Positions 26,652 to 36,089 of a stretch of DNA of 64,000 nucleotides are shown here, piece after piece. Origin of the DNA: Paenibacillus sp. ACRRY (GTDB taxonomy: Bacteria; Bacillota; Bacilli; Paenibacillales; Paenibacillaceae). The notes beneath the pieces were generated by a model that was not told the DNA's origin, did not search any database, and worked only from the letters and a program-made list of their open reading frames with translations. Numbering within the stretch: position 1 is the first letter of the stretch; every line of letters begins with the position of its first letter. Both the position numbers and the translations under genes were made by a program. Where the stretch lies: contig NZ_JAKRNM010000001.1 in NCBI RefSeq assembly GCF_022346995.1, positions 1,116,001 through 1,180,000 on the forward strand, read 5' to 3'.

Positions 26652-28415
26652 CTAGTAAAAGTCCTTTGTCAGCGAACCAATGATTTGAATGGTGGCTCCG
26701 TTTTCGCCATGTGCGTGATTGTTGAAAATGTTGAAAAACAGCCGATTACTATACATCAGTTTAAGCCGATTGATGCTATTGAGCATCCCCATATTACCAA
26801 GGGACGTTGGATGGTTGAGAAGATGGTTCTCTCCAGCAGCGGATTCCTGAACCTTTGCGAGGATCTCCTGCATTTTATCAAGTGGGAAACCTTCTCCGTT
26901 GTCTTTAATCTCAAGTGCCCATAGTCCGTTATATTGTTTCACCGTAATTTGAATACGCCAAGGCGGTGCAGTATTGGAAAAGGCATGTTCAATGCAATTT
27001 TCTACGAAAGGTTGAATGACCAGCCTCGGAAGTCGAATTTCGCTCGTTAAAGCGTCGGCATGAATCTCCCACTCCAAATCTTCTTCATACTTCTGCTGTA
27101 CAAGTGATAAGTAATGTCTGGTATGATCCAGCTCATCAGCCAAAGTCACATGTGCGTAAGGCGAAGAAACAATATAGCGTAGACTGTCCGAGAGATGTTT
27201 GCACATATCCGATACAACCTTGGTCTTTCCCTCCTGTGCTGCGATGCTGATGAGATACAGGACGTTGTGTATAAAATGAGGAGCAATCTGAGCTTGCAAA
27301 GCCGAATTACGTGCCATGACTTCTTCATGTAATGCTGCCTTTTCCCGGTCTATGGATTGCTGCAATCGTTCCATCAAATCCTGAAAAGCTTCATTCAACA
27401 GCAGCAAATCATTGTTCTTCGGTCTCTCGTCGACCTTCAGATTCATATTGCTGTAATTGATACGCCAGATCTGACTGCGAAGCTTGCGGATCGGAAGCAG
27501 CAAATTGCGTGTAGTCAAGAGGATGTATACAAAAGAAACCAGCATCAAGGCTGTAATCAGTAGAATCGACATGCTCTGTACCGAATGGATTGAGCCTAAT
27601 ACCGAATGTTTGGGTGTAACGATATAGGTAATCCATCCTGTGCTGGGGGACGTCGAATGCGTGACGTAGTTGTTCTGTTTGTCCACGTCCAATCCCTCGT
27701 CGGATAACGGTTTGGTCCATTCTAACAAAGTGGTTCCCGATTCCGATCCGGTCATTTGATTACCTTGCTGGTTTAGAATATACACTTCGCCTGCAGCAAT
27801 TCCCTCCGTGAGTTTTTGGATATACGCCTGATCCATTTGAATACTCAGATAACCGTACACCTTCCCGTTCTGATCATTGATCGTGCGGACGAAGGAGATC
27901 GTATCCTCTTGACGCACCAGAATGAATCCGTTCCCTTCCCACTCTCGTCCATCGCCGCTGGTAGCTACCATATTGCTGAGCATCGCGGGAAGATCTCCAC
28001 TCCCCAGGTACGAGGTGAGCAGCACCCCTTCCTTGTCATAGATCGTCATGTCCTTCATATTCATGCTGGGTCCGATGGCCTGAAACATAATGTCTTTCAG
28101 CTTCCGGATCTGATTCAGCCTCTCGTAATTACTATGAGCCGTGGAACTCTTCTCCATCGTTGCGAAGATATCCTTGCTGGCCAAAATTCGCTGGGACAAC
28201 TGGTTCTGCTGCTCGACATAGAGATCAACCTGCTCTCTGACCTTAGTCGCTGTCACAAGCATATCCTGCTCCGTTTTTTGTTTGAGCGGGCGGACAACGA
28301 TCATGTTTACATAAACGATAAAACAGCCCAGCACGAACATTAGCAGGGCCAGAAATGTCAAGAATACCTTCGTTTGCAAACTGAATTGAGTTGCCCGATG
28401 TATCAGCTTTATCAT
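26652..28415 (-). CDS. membrane sensor histidine kinase (YesM family)
   Basis: This 587-residue kinase has a first membrane segment (VFLTFLALLMFVLGCFIVYV), an extracellular dCache-type sensor, a second segment (ILLITALMLVSFVYILL), HAMP, a His_kinase domain (QAQIAPHFIHNVLYLIS) and a HATPase with FVENCIEHAF and DNGEGF. YesM/YesN pairs usually detect extracellular sugars, often through the binding protein of the adjacent transporter. It is co-transcribed with the response-regulator gene and divergent from the ABC operon. Confidence 0.93.
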   Translation of the reverse strand: MIKLIHRATQFSLQTKVFLTFLALLMFVLGCFIVYVNMIVVRPLKQKTEQDMLVTATKVREQVDLYVEQQNQLSQRILASKDIFATMEKSSTAHSNYERLNQIRKLKDIMFQAIGPSMNMKDMTIYDKEGVLLTSYLGSGDLPAMLSNMVATSGDGREWEGNGFILVRQEDTISFVRTINDQNGKVYGYLSIQMDQAYIQKLTEGIAAGEVYILNQQGNQMTGSESGTTLLEWTKPLSDEGLDVDKQNNYVTHSTSPSTGWITYIVTPKHSVLGSIHSVQSMSILLITALMLVSFVYILLTTRNLLLPIRKLRSQIWRINYSNMNLKVDERPKNNDLLLLNEAFQDLMERLQQSIDREKAALHEEVMARNSALQAQIAPHFIHNVLYLISIAAQEGKTKVVSDMCKHLSDSLRYIVSSPYAHVTLADELDHTRHYLSLVQQKYEEDLEWEIHADALTSEIRLPRLVIQPFVENCIEHAFSNTAPPWRIQITVKQYNGLWALEIKDNGEGFPLDKMQEILAKVQESAAGENHLLNHPTSLGNMGMLNSINRLKLMYSNRLFFNIFNNHAHGENGATIQIIGSLTKDFY

Positions 28416-28572
28416 CCTTCTAAATGTCCTCCTGTTCCCCCATCATGATGCGTCTCTCAACCATTTATGTCCTACTGTATCATGTGAACGATTGAAATGA
28501 TAGCGATTTCAAGTTCAGAATATTACACATGAACGTTCAAGCACAGACATGTACCGGGAACAGATAAAAATT

Positions 28573-28598
28573 TATAATCGAATTTGTAAACGGATTCA
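28573..28598 (+). promoter_or_regulatory. -10 element and catabolite-responsive (CRE) site of the sugar ABC operon
   Basis: TATAAT lies at 28573-28578. TTGTAAACGGATTCA at 28584-28598 fits the full CcpA consensus WTGNAANCGNWNNCW. A CRE just after the -10 region implies glucose repression of the transporter. Confidence 0.65.
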
Positions 28599-28624
28599 TT
28601 AAACGTTTTAGAGGGGGATTTGCA

Positions 28625-29938
28625 TTGAAGAATCATAAAAGAAAAAAAGCAGCAGCTATTGTTTTGGCCAGTTTATTATCCATATCATTAACCGCCTGCG
28701 GATCTGGAGGAAGTGATTCCGGAACAGCTGCTGGCGGAGACAGCAAGGGTTCCAAGGTCACACTGGAACTCGCCATCTCCAAGAGCTCGCAGGACTCTGC
28801 CTTTATTCAGCAGGACATTCTGGATGAGTTTGAAAAACAGACGAATGTACGTGTGAATCTGCAGCTTATTCCAGCAGAACAGACCACGACCGTACTGCAA
28901 ACCAAGCTGGCTGTCGATGAAACGCCTGATATCATTCAATACAACCTGGCGAGCGCCGTGACGGATCTGAACCTGGAACGCAATTTTGAAATTCTGGATA
29001 ACGAGCCTTGGGCAAGCAGAATTGTGAACAAGGACGTCCTTTCTTCCGGAGGTCATCTCTACAGCTTCCATGTCAGCCAGGATACAGGCATGCAAGGTGT
29101 TGTTTACAACAAACAGATCTTTGCAGACCTTGGTTTGTCGATTCCGACAAACTACGAAGAGTTTTTGGCTATCTGCGAAAAGATCAAAGCAAGCGGCATC
29201 ACGCCCGTATTTATGCCATACAAAGACGCCTGGGCTGCCAACATTTGGCCAGCAGCAGCTTTTGCCGACTTTACAGCCAAGAATGATCCTACGTTCTTTG
29301 ATGACCTGAACAGCAATAAGAAAAAATGGTCTGATATTCCGGAGTTCAAAACCTTCCTGGAGCAGCAGTACGAAGTGTACACCAAAGGCTACACCAACAC
29401 AGACGTGCTTAGTGACAGCTACGATATGGCCGTGGGTAAATTCCTGAACAAGGAAGTAGCCATGATGTTTATGGGTGACTGGTTGATCGAAGGTGTGGCC
29501 GAGCAGGACCCTAGCATGGAACTCGGCGTATTCCCTATTCCGTCTTCCCAGGATGCGAGTCTGGGCGCGAGTCCACTCGGCGGACAACTGTTCATTCCGA
29601 AGAAATCCAAACATCTGGAAGAAGCCAAACAGTTCCTGGACTTTATTGCTTCAAAGGAAGTTGCTCAGCAGATCGTTGATTCGAAAGGTTATGTATCCAA
29701 TTTCAGTGACGTAACAACGCCTGAGCTGCCTGCCTACAAACAGGATATCGTAGACAATTACATTACACCTAAGAAAACAGTGCTAACTACTGATGCTTAT
29801 ATGCTTGTTGACCGCAGTGAACTGTACAGATTACTGCAGGATCAATTTGCAGGCGGACTGACACCGGAAGAAGTACTGAAGGCGTGGGACGAGAAGTTCA
29901 GCCAACTGATGCAAGACAAAGGTGTGGCCGGTTTCTAA
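28625..29938 (+). CDS. sugar ABC transporter substrate-binding lipoprotein (MsmE type)
   Basis: This 437-residue lipoprotein has a signal peptide with the lipobox LTAC (cysteine about residue 25), a Gly/Ser linker, then a family-1 solute-binding fold (LELAISKSSQDSAFIQQDIL; EVAMMFMGDWLIEGVAE). Related proteins bind oligosaccharides such as melibiose, raffinose or arabino-oligosaccharides. The start is TTG behind GAGGGGGATT. It heads a three-gene operon with two permeases but no ATPase gene, so a shared MsmX-type ATPase is expected. A strong intercistronic hairpin follows. Confidence 0.93.
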   Translation: MKNHKRKKAAAIVLASLLSISLTACGSGGSDSGTAAGGDSKGSKVTLELAISKSSQDSAFIQQDILDEFEKQTNVRVNLQLIPAEQTTTVLQTKLAVDETPDIIQYNLASAVTDLNLERNFEILDNEPWASRIVNKDVLSSGGHLYSFHVSQDTGMQGVVYNKQIFADLGLSIPTNYEEFLAICEKIKASGITPVFMPYKDAWAANIWPAAAFADFTAKNDPTFFDDLNSNKKKWSDIPEFKTFLEQQYEVYTKGYTNTDVLSDSYDMAVGKFLNKEVAMMFMGDWLIEGVAEQDPSMELGVFPIPSSQDASLGASPLGGQLFIPKKSKHLEEAKQFLDFIASKEVAQQIVDSKGYVSNFSDVTTPELPAYKQDIVDNYITPKKTVLTTDAYMLVDRSELYRLLQDQFAGGLTPEEVLKAWDEKFSQLMQDKGVAGF

Positions 29939-29951
29939 GAGAATAAAAAAC

Positions 29952-29986
29952 CGGGCAGCATAGAATCTTGTTTCCTATGCTGCCCG
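29952..29986 (+). promoter_or_regulatory. intercistronic hairpin after the binding-protein gene
   Basis: CGGGCAGCATAG pairs exactly with CTATGCTGCCCG over an 11-base loop, without a following T-run. This position commonly stabilises the binding-protein message so that it exceeds the permease message. Confidence 0.75.
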
Positions 29987-30007
29987 AGCTATAACGGAGC
30001 GTGAGAC

Positions 30008-30880
30008 ATGAAAAGGGCTAAAAATCTGTATTCGTACTACATGATATATCCGGCATTGCTGATCTACTCCATCTTTTTCGTCATCCCTGCCATCGCAGGA
30101 TTTTACTATTCATTTACGGATTGGCGGCTGGATCGACTGGAACTTCAGTTCATCGGTTGGGACAATTTCAAGAAGATCTTCTCTGATAAAACGCTGATTC
30201 TGGCATTGCAAAACACGGCGATCTTCGCGATTGTCACTGTAGTTGGCAAAAATGTCATCGGTCTATTGCTGGCCGTAGGACTGAACATGAGATTAAGAAC
30301 CAAAAATCTACTGCGTGCCATCTTCTACTCCCCTTCCATTCTTAGCATTCTCGTCATCAGTATTTTGTTTACACCGATGCTGCGAACCGAAGGCACAATT
30401 AACAACTTGCTCGAAGCTGTAGGCTTGCATTCATTAAGCCAGGCTTGGCTGACCAATCCGTCCATCGTCATCTGGACCATCGCCATCGTCTCCATTTGGC
30501 AAAGCGCCGGATTTCAAATGGCCATCTATCTGGCCGGCCTGCAATCCATTTCCCAGGAATATTACGAAGCTGCTACCATTGACGGGGCCAGCTCATGGAA
30601 AAGCTTCTTTAAAATCACGCTGCCACTTCTGCTGCCAGCCATTAATATTAACTTGATGCTGACCCTAATCGGTGGACTCAAAGTATTTTCGGAAGTCTAC
30701 GTCATGACCGGCGGCGGCCCGGGCAACGCTTCTCAGGTTGTGGGTACCATTATTCTGCGCTCCTTCGGTGAAGGCAACTGGGGACTCGGTACCGCAGTCA
30801 ACACACTGCTGTTCGTTGTTGTCACCATTATCGCCATTCCACTGTTGATTTTCATGCGTCGTAAGGAGGTTACCGAATAA
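30008..30880 (+). CDS. sugar ABC transporter permease (MsmF type)
   Basis: This 290-residue protein has six membrane segments starting at YYMIYPALLIYSIFFVIPAI. The cytoplasmic EAA loop reads EYYEAATIDGASSWKSFFKI, the contact for the ATPase. It forms the importer heterodimer with the next gene, which starts 1 bp after its stop. Carbohydrate uptake family CUT1. Confidence 0.94.
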   Translation: MKRAKNLYSYYMIYPALLIYSIFFVIPAIAGFYYSFTDWRLDRLELQFIGWDNFKKIFSDKTLILALQNTAIFAIVTVVGKNVIGLLLAVGLNMRLRTKNLLRAIFYSPSILSILVISILFTPMLRTEGTINNLLEAVGLHSLSQAWLTNPSIVIWTIAIVSIWQSAGFQMAIYLAGLQSISQEYYEAATIDGASSWKSFFKITLPLLLPAININLMLTLIGGLKVFSEVYVMTGGGPGNASQVVGTIILRSFGEGNWGLGTAVNTLLFVVVTIIAIPLLIFMRRKEVTE

Positions 30881-30881
30881 C

Positions 30882-31712
30882 ATGGGCTATACTCGCAAAC
30901 TTGCCATCCGCAATTACATTGTGGAAGGATTCCTGATTCTGGCCTCCCTGATTGTTCTCTTGCCGCTCGTGATCCTGATCTTCGGTTCATTTAAAACAAG
31001 CGCCGAAGTACTCAGCTTCTCCCTAAGTTTACCTGATACATGGCAATTCTCGAATTACGTGCGGGTCTTCGAAGAAGGCGGCCTATCGAGGGCTTTTCTC
31101 AATAGTATCTGGATTACTGGCGTATCCTCGGTAATCAATATCGTAGCATCTTCGGCTGCATCATTCATTCTTGCACGCAGAGAAACAAAAGTCTCCGGAG
31201 CGATCTATATGTATTTCTTCATGGGGCTAATTGCTCCAATGTCGATCATTACAACGATTCGGGTTGTACAAGGTTTGGGCTTCTACGGAAGCATAACAAG
31301 CGTTATCCTGATCTATGCCGCTCTTAATACGGCGTTCAGTGTGTTCTTGTACAGCGGTTTTATCAAAACCATTCCGAGAGCGCTCGACGAAGTTGCTTTT
31401 CTGGAAGGTGCAAGCGTGTTCGGCGTATTCTTCCGGATCGTCACGCCGCTCATTCTGCCGGTTAACGCGACAGTGGCAATAATGGTGTTCATGTCGGTAT
31501 GGAATGACATTACGATTCCGGTTTACTTCCTGACAGACAGCTCCACGTGGACGATGCCGCTTTCAATCTACAATTTTTACGGCAAGTACAGCCGGGACTG
31601 GAATTTGATTTTTGCCAATCTTGTACTGACTTCGCTGCCTGTATTCATCCTGTACTTATTCGGTCAGAAATATATCGTAAGCGGCCTCACGGCTGGAGCA
31701 GTCAAAGGCTAA
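30882..31712 (+). CDS. sugar ABC transporter permease (MsmG type)
   Basis: This 276-residue second permease of the importer has six membrane segments. Its EAA loop is ALDEVAFLEGASVFGVFFRI, and its C-terminus (SGLTAGAVKG) is typical of CUT1 permeases. The ribosome site GTAAGGAGG lies inside the end of the preceding gene. A terminator follows at 31756. Confidence 0.94.
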   Translation: MGYTRKLAIRNYIVEGFLILASLIVLLPLVILIFGSFKTSAEVLSFSLSLPDTWQFSNYVRVFEEGGLSRAFLNSIWITGVSSVINIVASSAASFILARRETKVSGAIYMYFFMGLIAPMSIITTIRVVQGLGFYGSITSVILIYAALNTAFSVFLYSGFIKTIPRALDEVAFLEGASVFGVFFRIVTPLILPVNATVAIMVFMSVWNDITIPVYFLTDSSTWTMPLSIYNFYGKYSRDWNLIFANLVLTSLPVFILYLFGQKYIVSGLTAGAVKG

Positions 31713-31755
31713 TCAGCTCTACAACCAGAGCTCCTTTTCTTAAATGCTACCCAAA

Positions 31756-31789
31756 GAAACCCACCTTGTTAGGTGGGTTTTTGTCTTTT
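31756..31789 (+). terminator. terminator of the sugar ABC operon
   Basis: AAACCCACC-TTGTTA-GGTGGGTTT followed by TTGTCTTTT. Confidence 0.9.
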
Positions 31790-31829
31790 AACTTTTGGCT
31801 TCAACTTAATAGGGATATCATATCCTGCT

Positions 31830-32183
31830 CTAAGCCTCGCTCTTCTTTATTACCCGCTTGGGCCTTGTCAAATCGTAACTGTGCTTAATCATTCCCTGCA
31901 CATCCTCCACAGGCAGATTGCCTTCCACATTCACCGTGTTCCAGTGTTCCTTGTTCATATGGTAACCGGGAATCACCTCCGGGAATGCGTTTCGCAGGAA
32001 ATCCGAACGTTCCGGATCACACTTCAGATTCACACTGACATGTCCGTTGTAGTTGTGCAATATGAGTGCAAAAAGTTTTTGGTTTCCTTGGTGGCGTATC
32101 GCCGTCCATCCTTCTCCAAATGGATGATCTTCATATGAACTGGGATAAGACAAGCAGTATTCCGTTAATTCTTCCAACGTCAT
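31830..32183 (-). CDS. MmcQ/YjbR-family protein
   Basis: This is a 117-residue protein of the MmcQ/YjbR (DUF419) group. EDHPFGEGWTAIRHQGNQKL and the VNLKCDPERSDFLR segment are characteristic, as is the C-terminal WNTVNVEGNLPVEDVQGMI. The fold resembles a double-wing DNA-binding module. Members are small cytoplasmic proteins whose role is poorly defined. ATG 32183 was chosen because GGAGG lies 10 bases upstream; the frame stays open further but without start signals. It is not linked to its neighbours. Confidence 0.85.
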   Translation of the reverse strand: MTLEELTEYCLSYPSSYEDHPFGEGWTAIRHQGNQKLFALILHNYNGHVSVNLKCDPERSDFLRNAFPEVIPGYHMNKEHWNTVNVEGNLPVEDVQGMIKHSYDLTRPKRVIKKSEA

Positions 32184-32270
32184 GATCTTTTTTCCTCCAT
32201 TATAGAAATCCTTCCATCCCATTTTGTATGAACCGTTGGTTATATGCAAGTTTACTTCATCGTGAAAGAC

Positions 32271-32300
32271 AAAAAGGAACCGGCACTTCATGCCGATTCC
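32271..32300 (-). terminator. terminator of the MFS gene at 32332
   Basis: On the - strand GGAATCGGCA-TGAAG-TGCCGGTTCC is followed by TTTTTGTC. Confidence 0.8.
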
Positions 32301-32331
32301 TATGTATTGCACATATGATGTTATTGCTGTA

Positions 32332-33648
32332 CTACACCTCTTGGGCAACTTGTGGTAATTTATCCGGTGCTTTGTGGTTCATGATTGGAATCATGGCCAA
32401 TGCGCCAATGAGAAATAAAAAACCTGCTCCGCTATAGATCGTGCTCAGCGAAAAGGCATCTTTTAACGCTCCTGCGAAGGACATGGAAATGACCATCATG
32501 CCTACGAACATCGGATTCAAAACGCCATTCACGCGGCCAACAATGGAAGCCTCCGACCATTTCAGAATCATGGTGCTAATCCCAATATGAATGCAAGGAA
32601 ACACCAGCCCATTCAGAAATTGAACAGTCAGCGTGACGGGGACACTTGTCGAATAACCCACGATGGCTGTACAGACTGCACCCGCTACCATTCCAATGGC
32701 TAGCAGAATTTGTGGTGGAACCCTCTTCGCAAACGTAGCTACTATTCCCCCACCAATTAGCATGGCTGCACCATTCACCATCAGGAGATATTGCAGGAAT
32801 TCCTTGCTCCTGTCGAGCTGCTCTGTAACAATGAACAGATTGAGCGCTTGGGCTACACCAACGGAGAGACCAGCAAGTATAAACGCTAGCCCGAGCATCC
32901 GGAGCACCTGACTTTGCCAAACGTAACGAAACCCTTCCACGAATTCTTTTCGGAACTGCCCTTTAACCGCAACCGTTTGTGTCTGCATCTGATCCTCGGG
33001 CAGACGAACAAGAACGAGTGCGGACAGCAGGAAAACGAGGCCCATAACAGCGATGGATATTTCCAGGCCGAACGTGCTGTATACGAACGTGCCAAGCATC
33101 GGGCCAAGCACCATAAAGATGGCCATCAGCGATTGGAATAGAGCCATGCCTTGCTGCAGCTGTTCTTCTGCAACATGGTACTTAAACAATCGCATGCTTG
33201 AAGGTTGAGAGAACTGAGACAGAATTGCCGAGATAAATGCAACGAGGTAAACGGAGTGCCATGAGCCGTAATGTATGGTCAGGAGAACTGCAAATACCGA
33301 TACGGCAGATAATACATCGCACCAAATCATCGTTCGTTTCGGCCGCCAGCGATCAGCAAAGGTACCTCCGATGAACGAAAAAACAAAAATCGGGGCAAAC
33401 TCGGCCACACTGATGAGTGAAATGGCGTATGGATCATTATTCGTTGTCTCCGCCACATACAGTAGAATTGCAAAATTCCGAACCCAGATGCCGATCTGTA
33501 GGAGAACGCTGGATAACAAGATTGTCTGAAGAAACCGATTGCGAAACAGGCTTGTTGCATTAGTGCCTTGGACGTGCCTATTCAATCTCCTCAACCTCCA
33601 TTTGTCATAAAGATGCCCATACTTTAATGATATGACGTCTCCTTTCAC
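32332..33648 (-). CDS. MFS exporter (MFS_3, macrolide/enterobactin-exporter type)
   Basis: This protein of up to 438 residues has 12 membrane segments. FSFIGGTFADRWRPKRTMIW is the loop 2-3 signature of the MFS_3 group that contains MefA-like macrolide pumps and EntS-like siderophore exporters. GTG 33648 is the only in-frame standard start near the AAAGGAG at about 33640, but that ribosome site lies downstream of the GTG, so the real start is uncertain. Substrate unknown. No regulator is adjacent. Confidence 0.85.
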   Translation of the reverse strand: MKGDVISLKYGHLYDKWRLRRLNRHVQGTNATSLFRNRFLQTILLSSVLLQIGIWVRNFAILLYVAETTNNDPYAISLISVAEFAPIFVFSFIGGTFADRWRPKRTMIWCDVLSAVSVFAVLLTIHYGSWHSVYLVAFISAILSQFSQPSSMRLFKYHVAEEQLQQGMALFQSLMAIFMVLGPMLGTFVYSTFGLEISIAVMGLVFLLSALVLVRLPEDQMQTQTVAVKGQFRKEFVEGFRYVWQSQVLRMLGLAFILAGLSVGVAQALNLFIVTEQLDRSKEFLQYLLMVNGAAMLIGGGIVATFAKRVPPQILLAIGMVAGAVCTAIVGYSTSVPVTLTVQFLNGLVFPCIHIGISTMILKWSEASIVGRVNGVLNPMFVGMMVISMSFAGALKDAFSLSTIYSGAGFLFLIGALAMIPIMNHKAPDKLPQVAQEV

Positions 33649-33745
33649 ATCAATAATTATACGGACATCAACTTCCCACGCCTCCGACTAAAGACTGATT
33701 TTTCCAATTCGGATGATTTTCTCAAATTACATCATGATGTCCAAT

Positions 33746-34930
33746 TCAGCACTTCGGACCATCCGAACGCAGCTGTTCATCCAGCCACATGAGAGCAGAT
33801 TGCAGCCTCTCTTCCGGTACGGTTTCATATCGGTCTCCCAGAGAAAGTTCAAATGAACAATGCCCGGTCTCGCTATTTTCTTTTAGATACGAAGTTAACC
33901 CTATTTCAAACTGCCGCGTCATTCTGGTAAGAATGGGTTCAGCCTCTGCCGGAGTTCGTTCGACGTGCACATGAAACATATTCGACACGGGTACTTCGGG
34001 CAGCGTACGTATTCCATAACATTGATTCAGCAAAGAAGCGAGCTGCTTCGCTTGTTCATAATAGATTCCCATTTTATTGATACGTTGATCATAATAATAT
34101 TGAGCACTTAGAATATAAGGATACAGACCGATCAGATCCCCGCCAAACCGGCGTTTCCAAACTCGGGACTCTTTCATCATATCCGTATCTCCAGCCAATA
34201 TGGCTCCTGCTATACCGCCAATGCCTTTGTAAAATGATACATACACACTATCAAACAAGCTGCAGATCTCTGCTGCCGACTTCTGATAGTAAGGTGTGAT
34301 CTCAAACAGTCTCGCTCCATCCAAATGCAGCTTGATTCCGCGTTCACGGCAATAAGCCGAGATGGCTTCGAGTTCTTCATATGCAGGCAGCTGGCCGCCA
34401 ATTTCCCGCTGTGGCAATTCAAGCAATAGACAGGCAATGTCGCCTTCGATGGCTTGGACATCATCCAATCGTATCAATCGGTCCTTGTCCCCAAACAGAA
34501 CCGCTTCAATCTGATGAAGTTCCTTCAGGGTGTTCTCTTCATGAATTTCAATGTGACACAGGGGATGATAGGCTACACGCTTCAGTCCCTTTTGATCACA
34601 ATAAATACGCAGCGCAATCTGCTGCGACATGGTACCACTTGGGAAAAAGATGGCTGCCTCCTTGCCCAGTACTTCAGCCATCAGTCGTTGGAAGTGTTCA
34701 ATGGTTTCTCCGCTCCCGTAATGATCGCTGTCTATCTCACCATCAATGTGCTGAAATGCTTCCTGGAGAACCCTGATTTTGCGACTGCCATGACCGCCAA
34801 CGATATACTCAGCCTCTCTGAACGCTTCCATTAATGAATCCGGTGTATCGCTCAAGCCATATCCTACAGTATCTTCAGCAGATGTCTCTTCGAAATCACC
34901 TTTCGTTTGATTACCCGTATGTTTCCCCAT
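33746..34930 (-). CDS. threonine aldolase / beta-eliminating lyase family PLP enzyme
   Basis: This 394-residue fold-type-I PLP enzyme carries the cofactor aspartate in KLHLDGARLFE and the Schiff-base lysine in YVSFYKGIGGIAGAIL (K235 from this start). The N-terminal FPSGTMSQQIALRIYCD is the aldolase signature. It would cleave L-threonine or L-allo-threonine to glycine and acetaldehyde. An N-terminal extension of about 30 acidic residues is longer than usual. ATG 34930 lies 8 bases after GAGAGGTG; a GTG 9 bp upstream is an alternative. Confidence 0.88.
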   Translation of the reverse strand: MGKHTGNQTKGDFEETSAEDTVGYGLSDTPDSLMEAFREAEYIVGGHGSRKIRVLQEAFQHIDGEIDSDHYGSGETIEHFQRLMAEVLGKEAAIFFPSGTMSQQIALRIYCDQKGLKRVAYHPLCHIEIHEENTLKELHQIEAVLFGDKDRLIRLDDVQAIEGDIACLLLELPQREIGGQLPAYEELEAISAYCRERGIKLHLDGARLFEITPYYQKSAAEICSLFDSVYVSFYKGIGGIAGAILAGDTDMMKESRVWKRRFGGDLIGLYPYILSAQYYYDQRINKMGIYYEQAKQLASLLNQCYGIRTLPEVPVSNMFHVHVERTPAEAEPILTRMTRQFEIGLTSYLKENSETGHCSFELSLGDRYETVPEERLQSALMWLDEQLRSDGPKC

Positions 34931-35005
34931 CTGGCTCACACCTCTCTATTTAAACTTTACTAAACCATTGCCATTCGCGAAACGCCGTTATATCATGCTT
35001 TGCTT

Positions 35006-35377
35006 TTACTTCCGCCAAAAAGTTGAGCAGTCTGCCTTGTCTGTAATATTAAATGCAATAATTCTCTCCAGCAGAGCAAAATCCACCGGTTGACTCCATT
35101 TGATTCGAATCAATTCTTTCGTATGATCATAGCCAGCCTCCACAATCTCATCTGAAAACTGAAGAATGCCTGCCTTCTCGGGAGCAATCGCCATATGCTG
35201 TTTGGCAACACTGAATCCGATAATGAAGGTCTCATGATCCGTAAACATTGGCTGATTCCAAGCAATCTTCGCCTTTAGGTTAGGAAATTTCGTAGCCACC
35301 CAATTCAGTACTTCTTCGGCTCGAGCACGCTGGTCCGGGTTGTCCATCCGTGTCAAAAAATCTTCAAATTCGTTCAA
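35006..35377 (-). CDS. DUF1801/YdhG-like protein (frataxin-like fold)
   Basis: This 123-residue protein matches the YdhG/YobT group: PNLKAKIAWNQPMF, FIIGFSVAKQHMAIAPEK, and a C-terminal FNITDKADCSTFWRK. Members have been called iron chaperones because of frataxin-like structure, but biochemical support is thin. The start is TTG 35377, 7 bases after AGGAGG. It is a single gene, divergent from the beta-rich pair at 35596. Confidence 0.82.
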   Translation of the reverse strand: MNEFEDFLTRMDNPDQRARAEEVLNWVATKFPNLKAKIAWNQPMFTDHETFIIGFSVAKQHMAIAPEKAGILQFSDEIVEAGYDHTKELIRIKWSQPVDFALLERIIAFNITDKADCSTFWRK

Positions 35378-35539
35378 GTAAATTCCTCCTATATGAAATT
35401 AGTTAAGTTCGTTTGTTTATTGGTTGACTTACTCTTTTCATCAAGTATACACGTTCGTTACAAGTCTCCAAACATAAATTCGTTTGATTCATGCTGTATC
35501 ACTCTGGAACAGCTTAAAGTTCTTGCCGCTAAGCGGACA

Positions 35540-35566
35540 ACTCCTTCAAGTGAGCAACATATCATA
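35540..35566 (+). promoter_or_regulatory. sigma-K-like promoter before the paired unknown genes
   Basis: AC at 35540-35541 is followed after 16 bases by CATATCATA (35558-35566). This fits the mother-cell sigma-K pattern AC-N16/17-CATANNNTA. Predicted start near 35573, then GGAGGAG and ATG 35596. Suggests late sporulation expression (inference). Confidence 0.45.
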
Positions 35567-35595
35567 TGGCAAAATGATAGATTGGAGGAGTTGCT

Positions 35596-36042
35596 ATGGT
35601 TCGTACACTTGACGCCCGTACATCGCTGGGGTCAGCAGGTATTACCCCTCTCAACGTTCCGCTTGGCGCAAATACACCTACACTGCTGGGGATTGTTGGT
35701 CTTAATATTTTCAATCCGGGGCCGATTATTCGAACGCAATTCAATGGGACCTATCGGATTTCGGTATCCAATTTGTCTTCCTTGCCTTCTTCCATTCGTT
35801 TTGAAATATTCAGAGGGGCAACATATACGGGCCAACCGATCTATGTGGTTTCCCAGCCTGTATTTCCTAACGACAGTACGATTCTGGCGAGCTTTGAAGG
35901 TTCGGATTACAATGTGCCTGCACCTGCCAATGGACAGCTCATCTACTCCTGCTTTGCAACGTTTGTCCCTGTATCCGCATCAGAACAAGCCACTCGCCTT
36001 GGACCGGAGTGCTTCAATGCGGTCGCTTACAGCGACGATTAA
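35596..36042 (+). CDS. unknown beta-rich protein, first of a tandem pair
   Basis: This 148-residue protein without signal peptide or membrane segment is rich in Ser, Thr, Asn and Pro. It shares MV(R/K)TLDARTS at the start, NPGPIIRT near residue 40, GSDYNV and NGQL(I/V)YS in the third quarter, and RLGPE-FNA-YSDD at the end with the next gene. It looks like a single beta-sandwich domain. No family recognised. The sigma-K-like promoter points to a spore surface component, by analogy only. GGAGGAG precedes the ATG. Confidence 0.75.
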   Translation: MVRTLDARTSLGSAGITPLNVPLGANTPTLLGIVGLNIFNPGPIIRTQFNGTYRISVSNLSSLPSSIRFEIFRGATYTGQPIYVVSQPVFPNDSTILASFEGSDYNVPAPANGQLIYSCFATFVPVSASEQATRLGPECFNAVAYSDD

Positions 36043-36089
36043 CTCCACATTTCGATTGCTCCTTAGCTTCGAAGAAAGGAGGACTTCAA

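Noticed and set aside
28688..29614. A 308-codon open frame on the - strand inside the sugar-binding lipoprotein gene
   Set aside because: Antisense shadow of a clear solute-binding protein. Composition is unlike a protein and no start signals are present.
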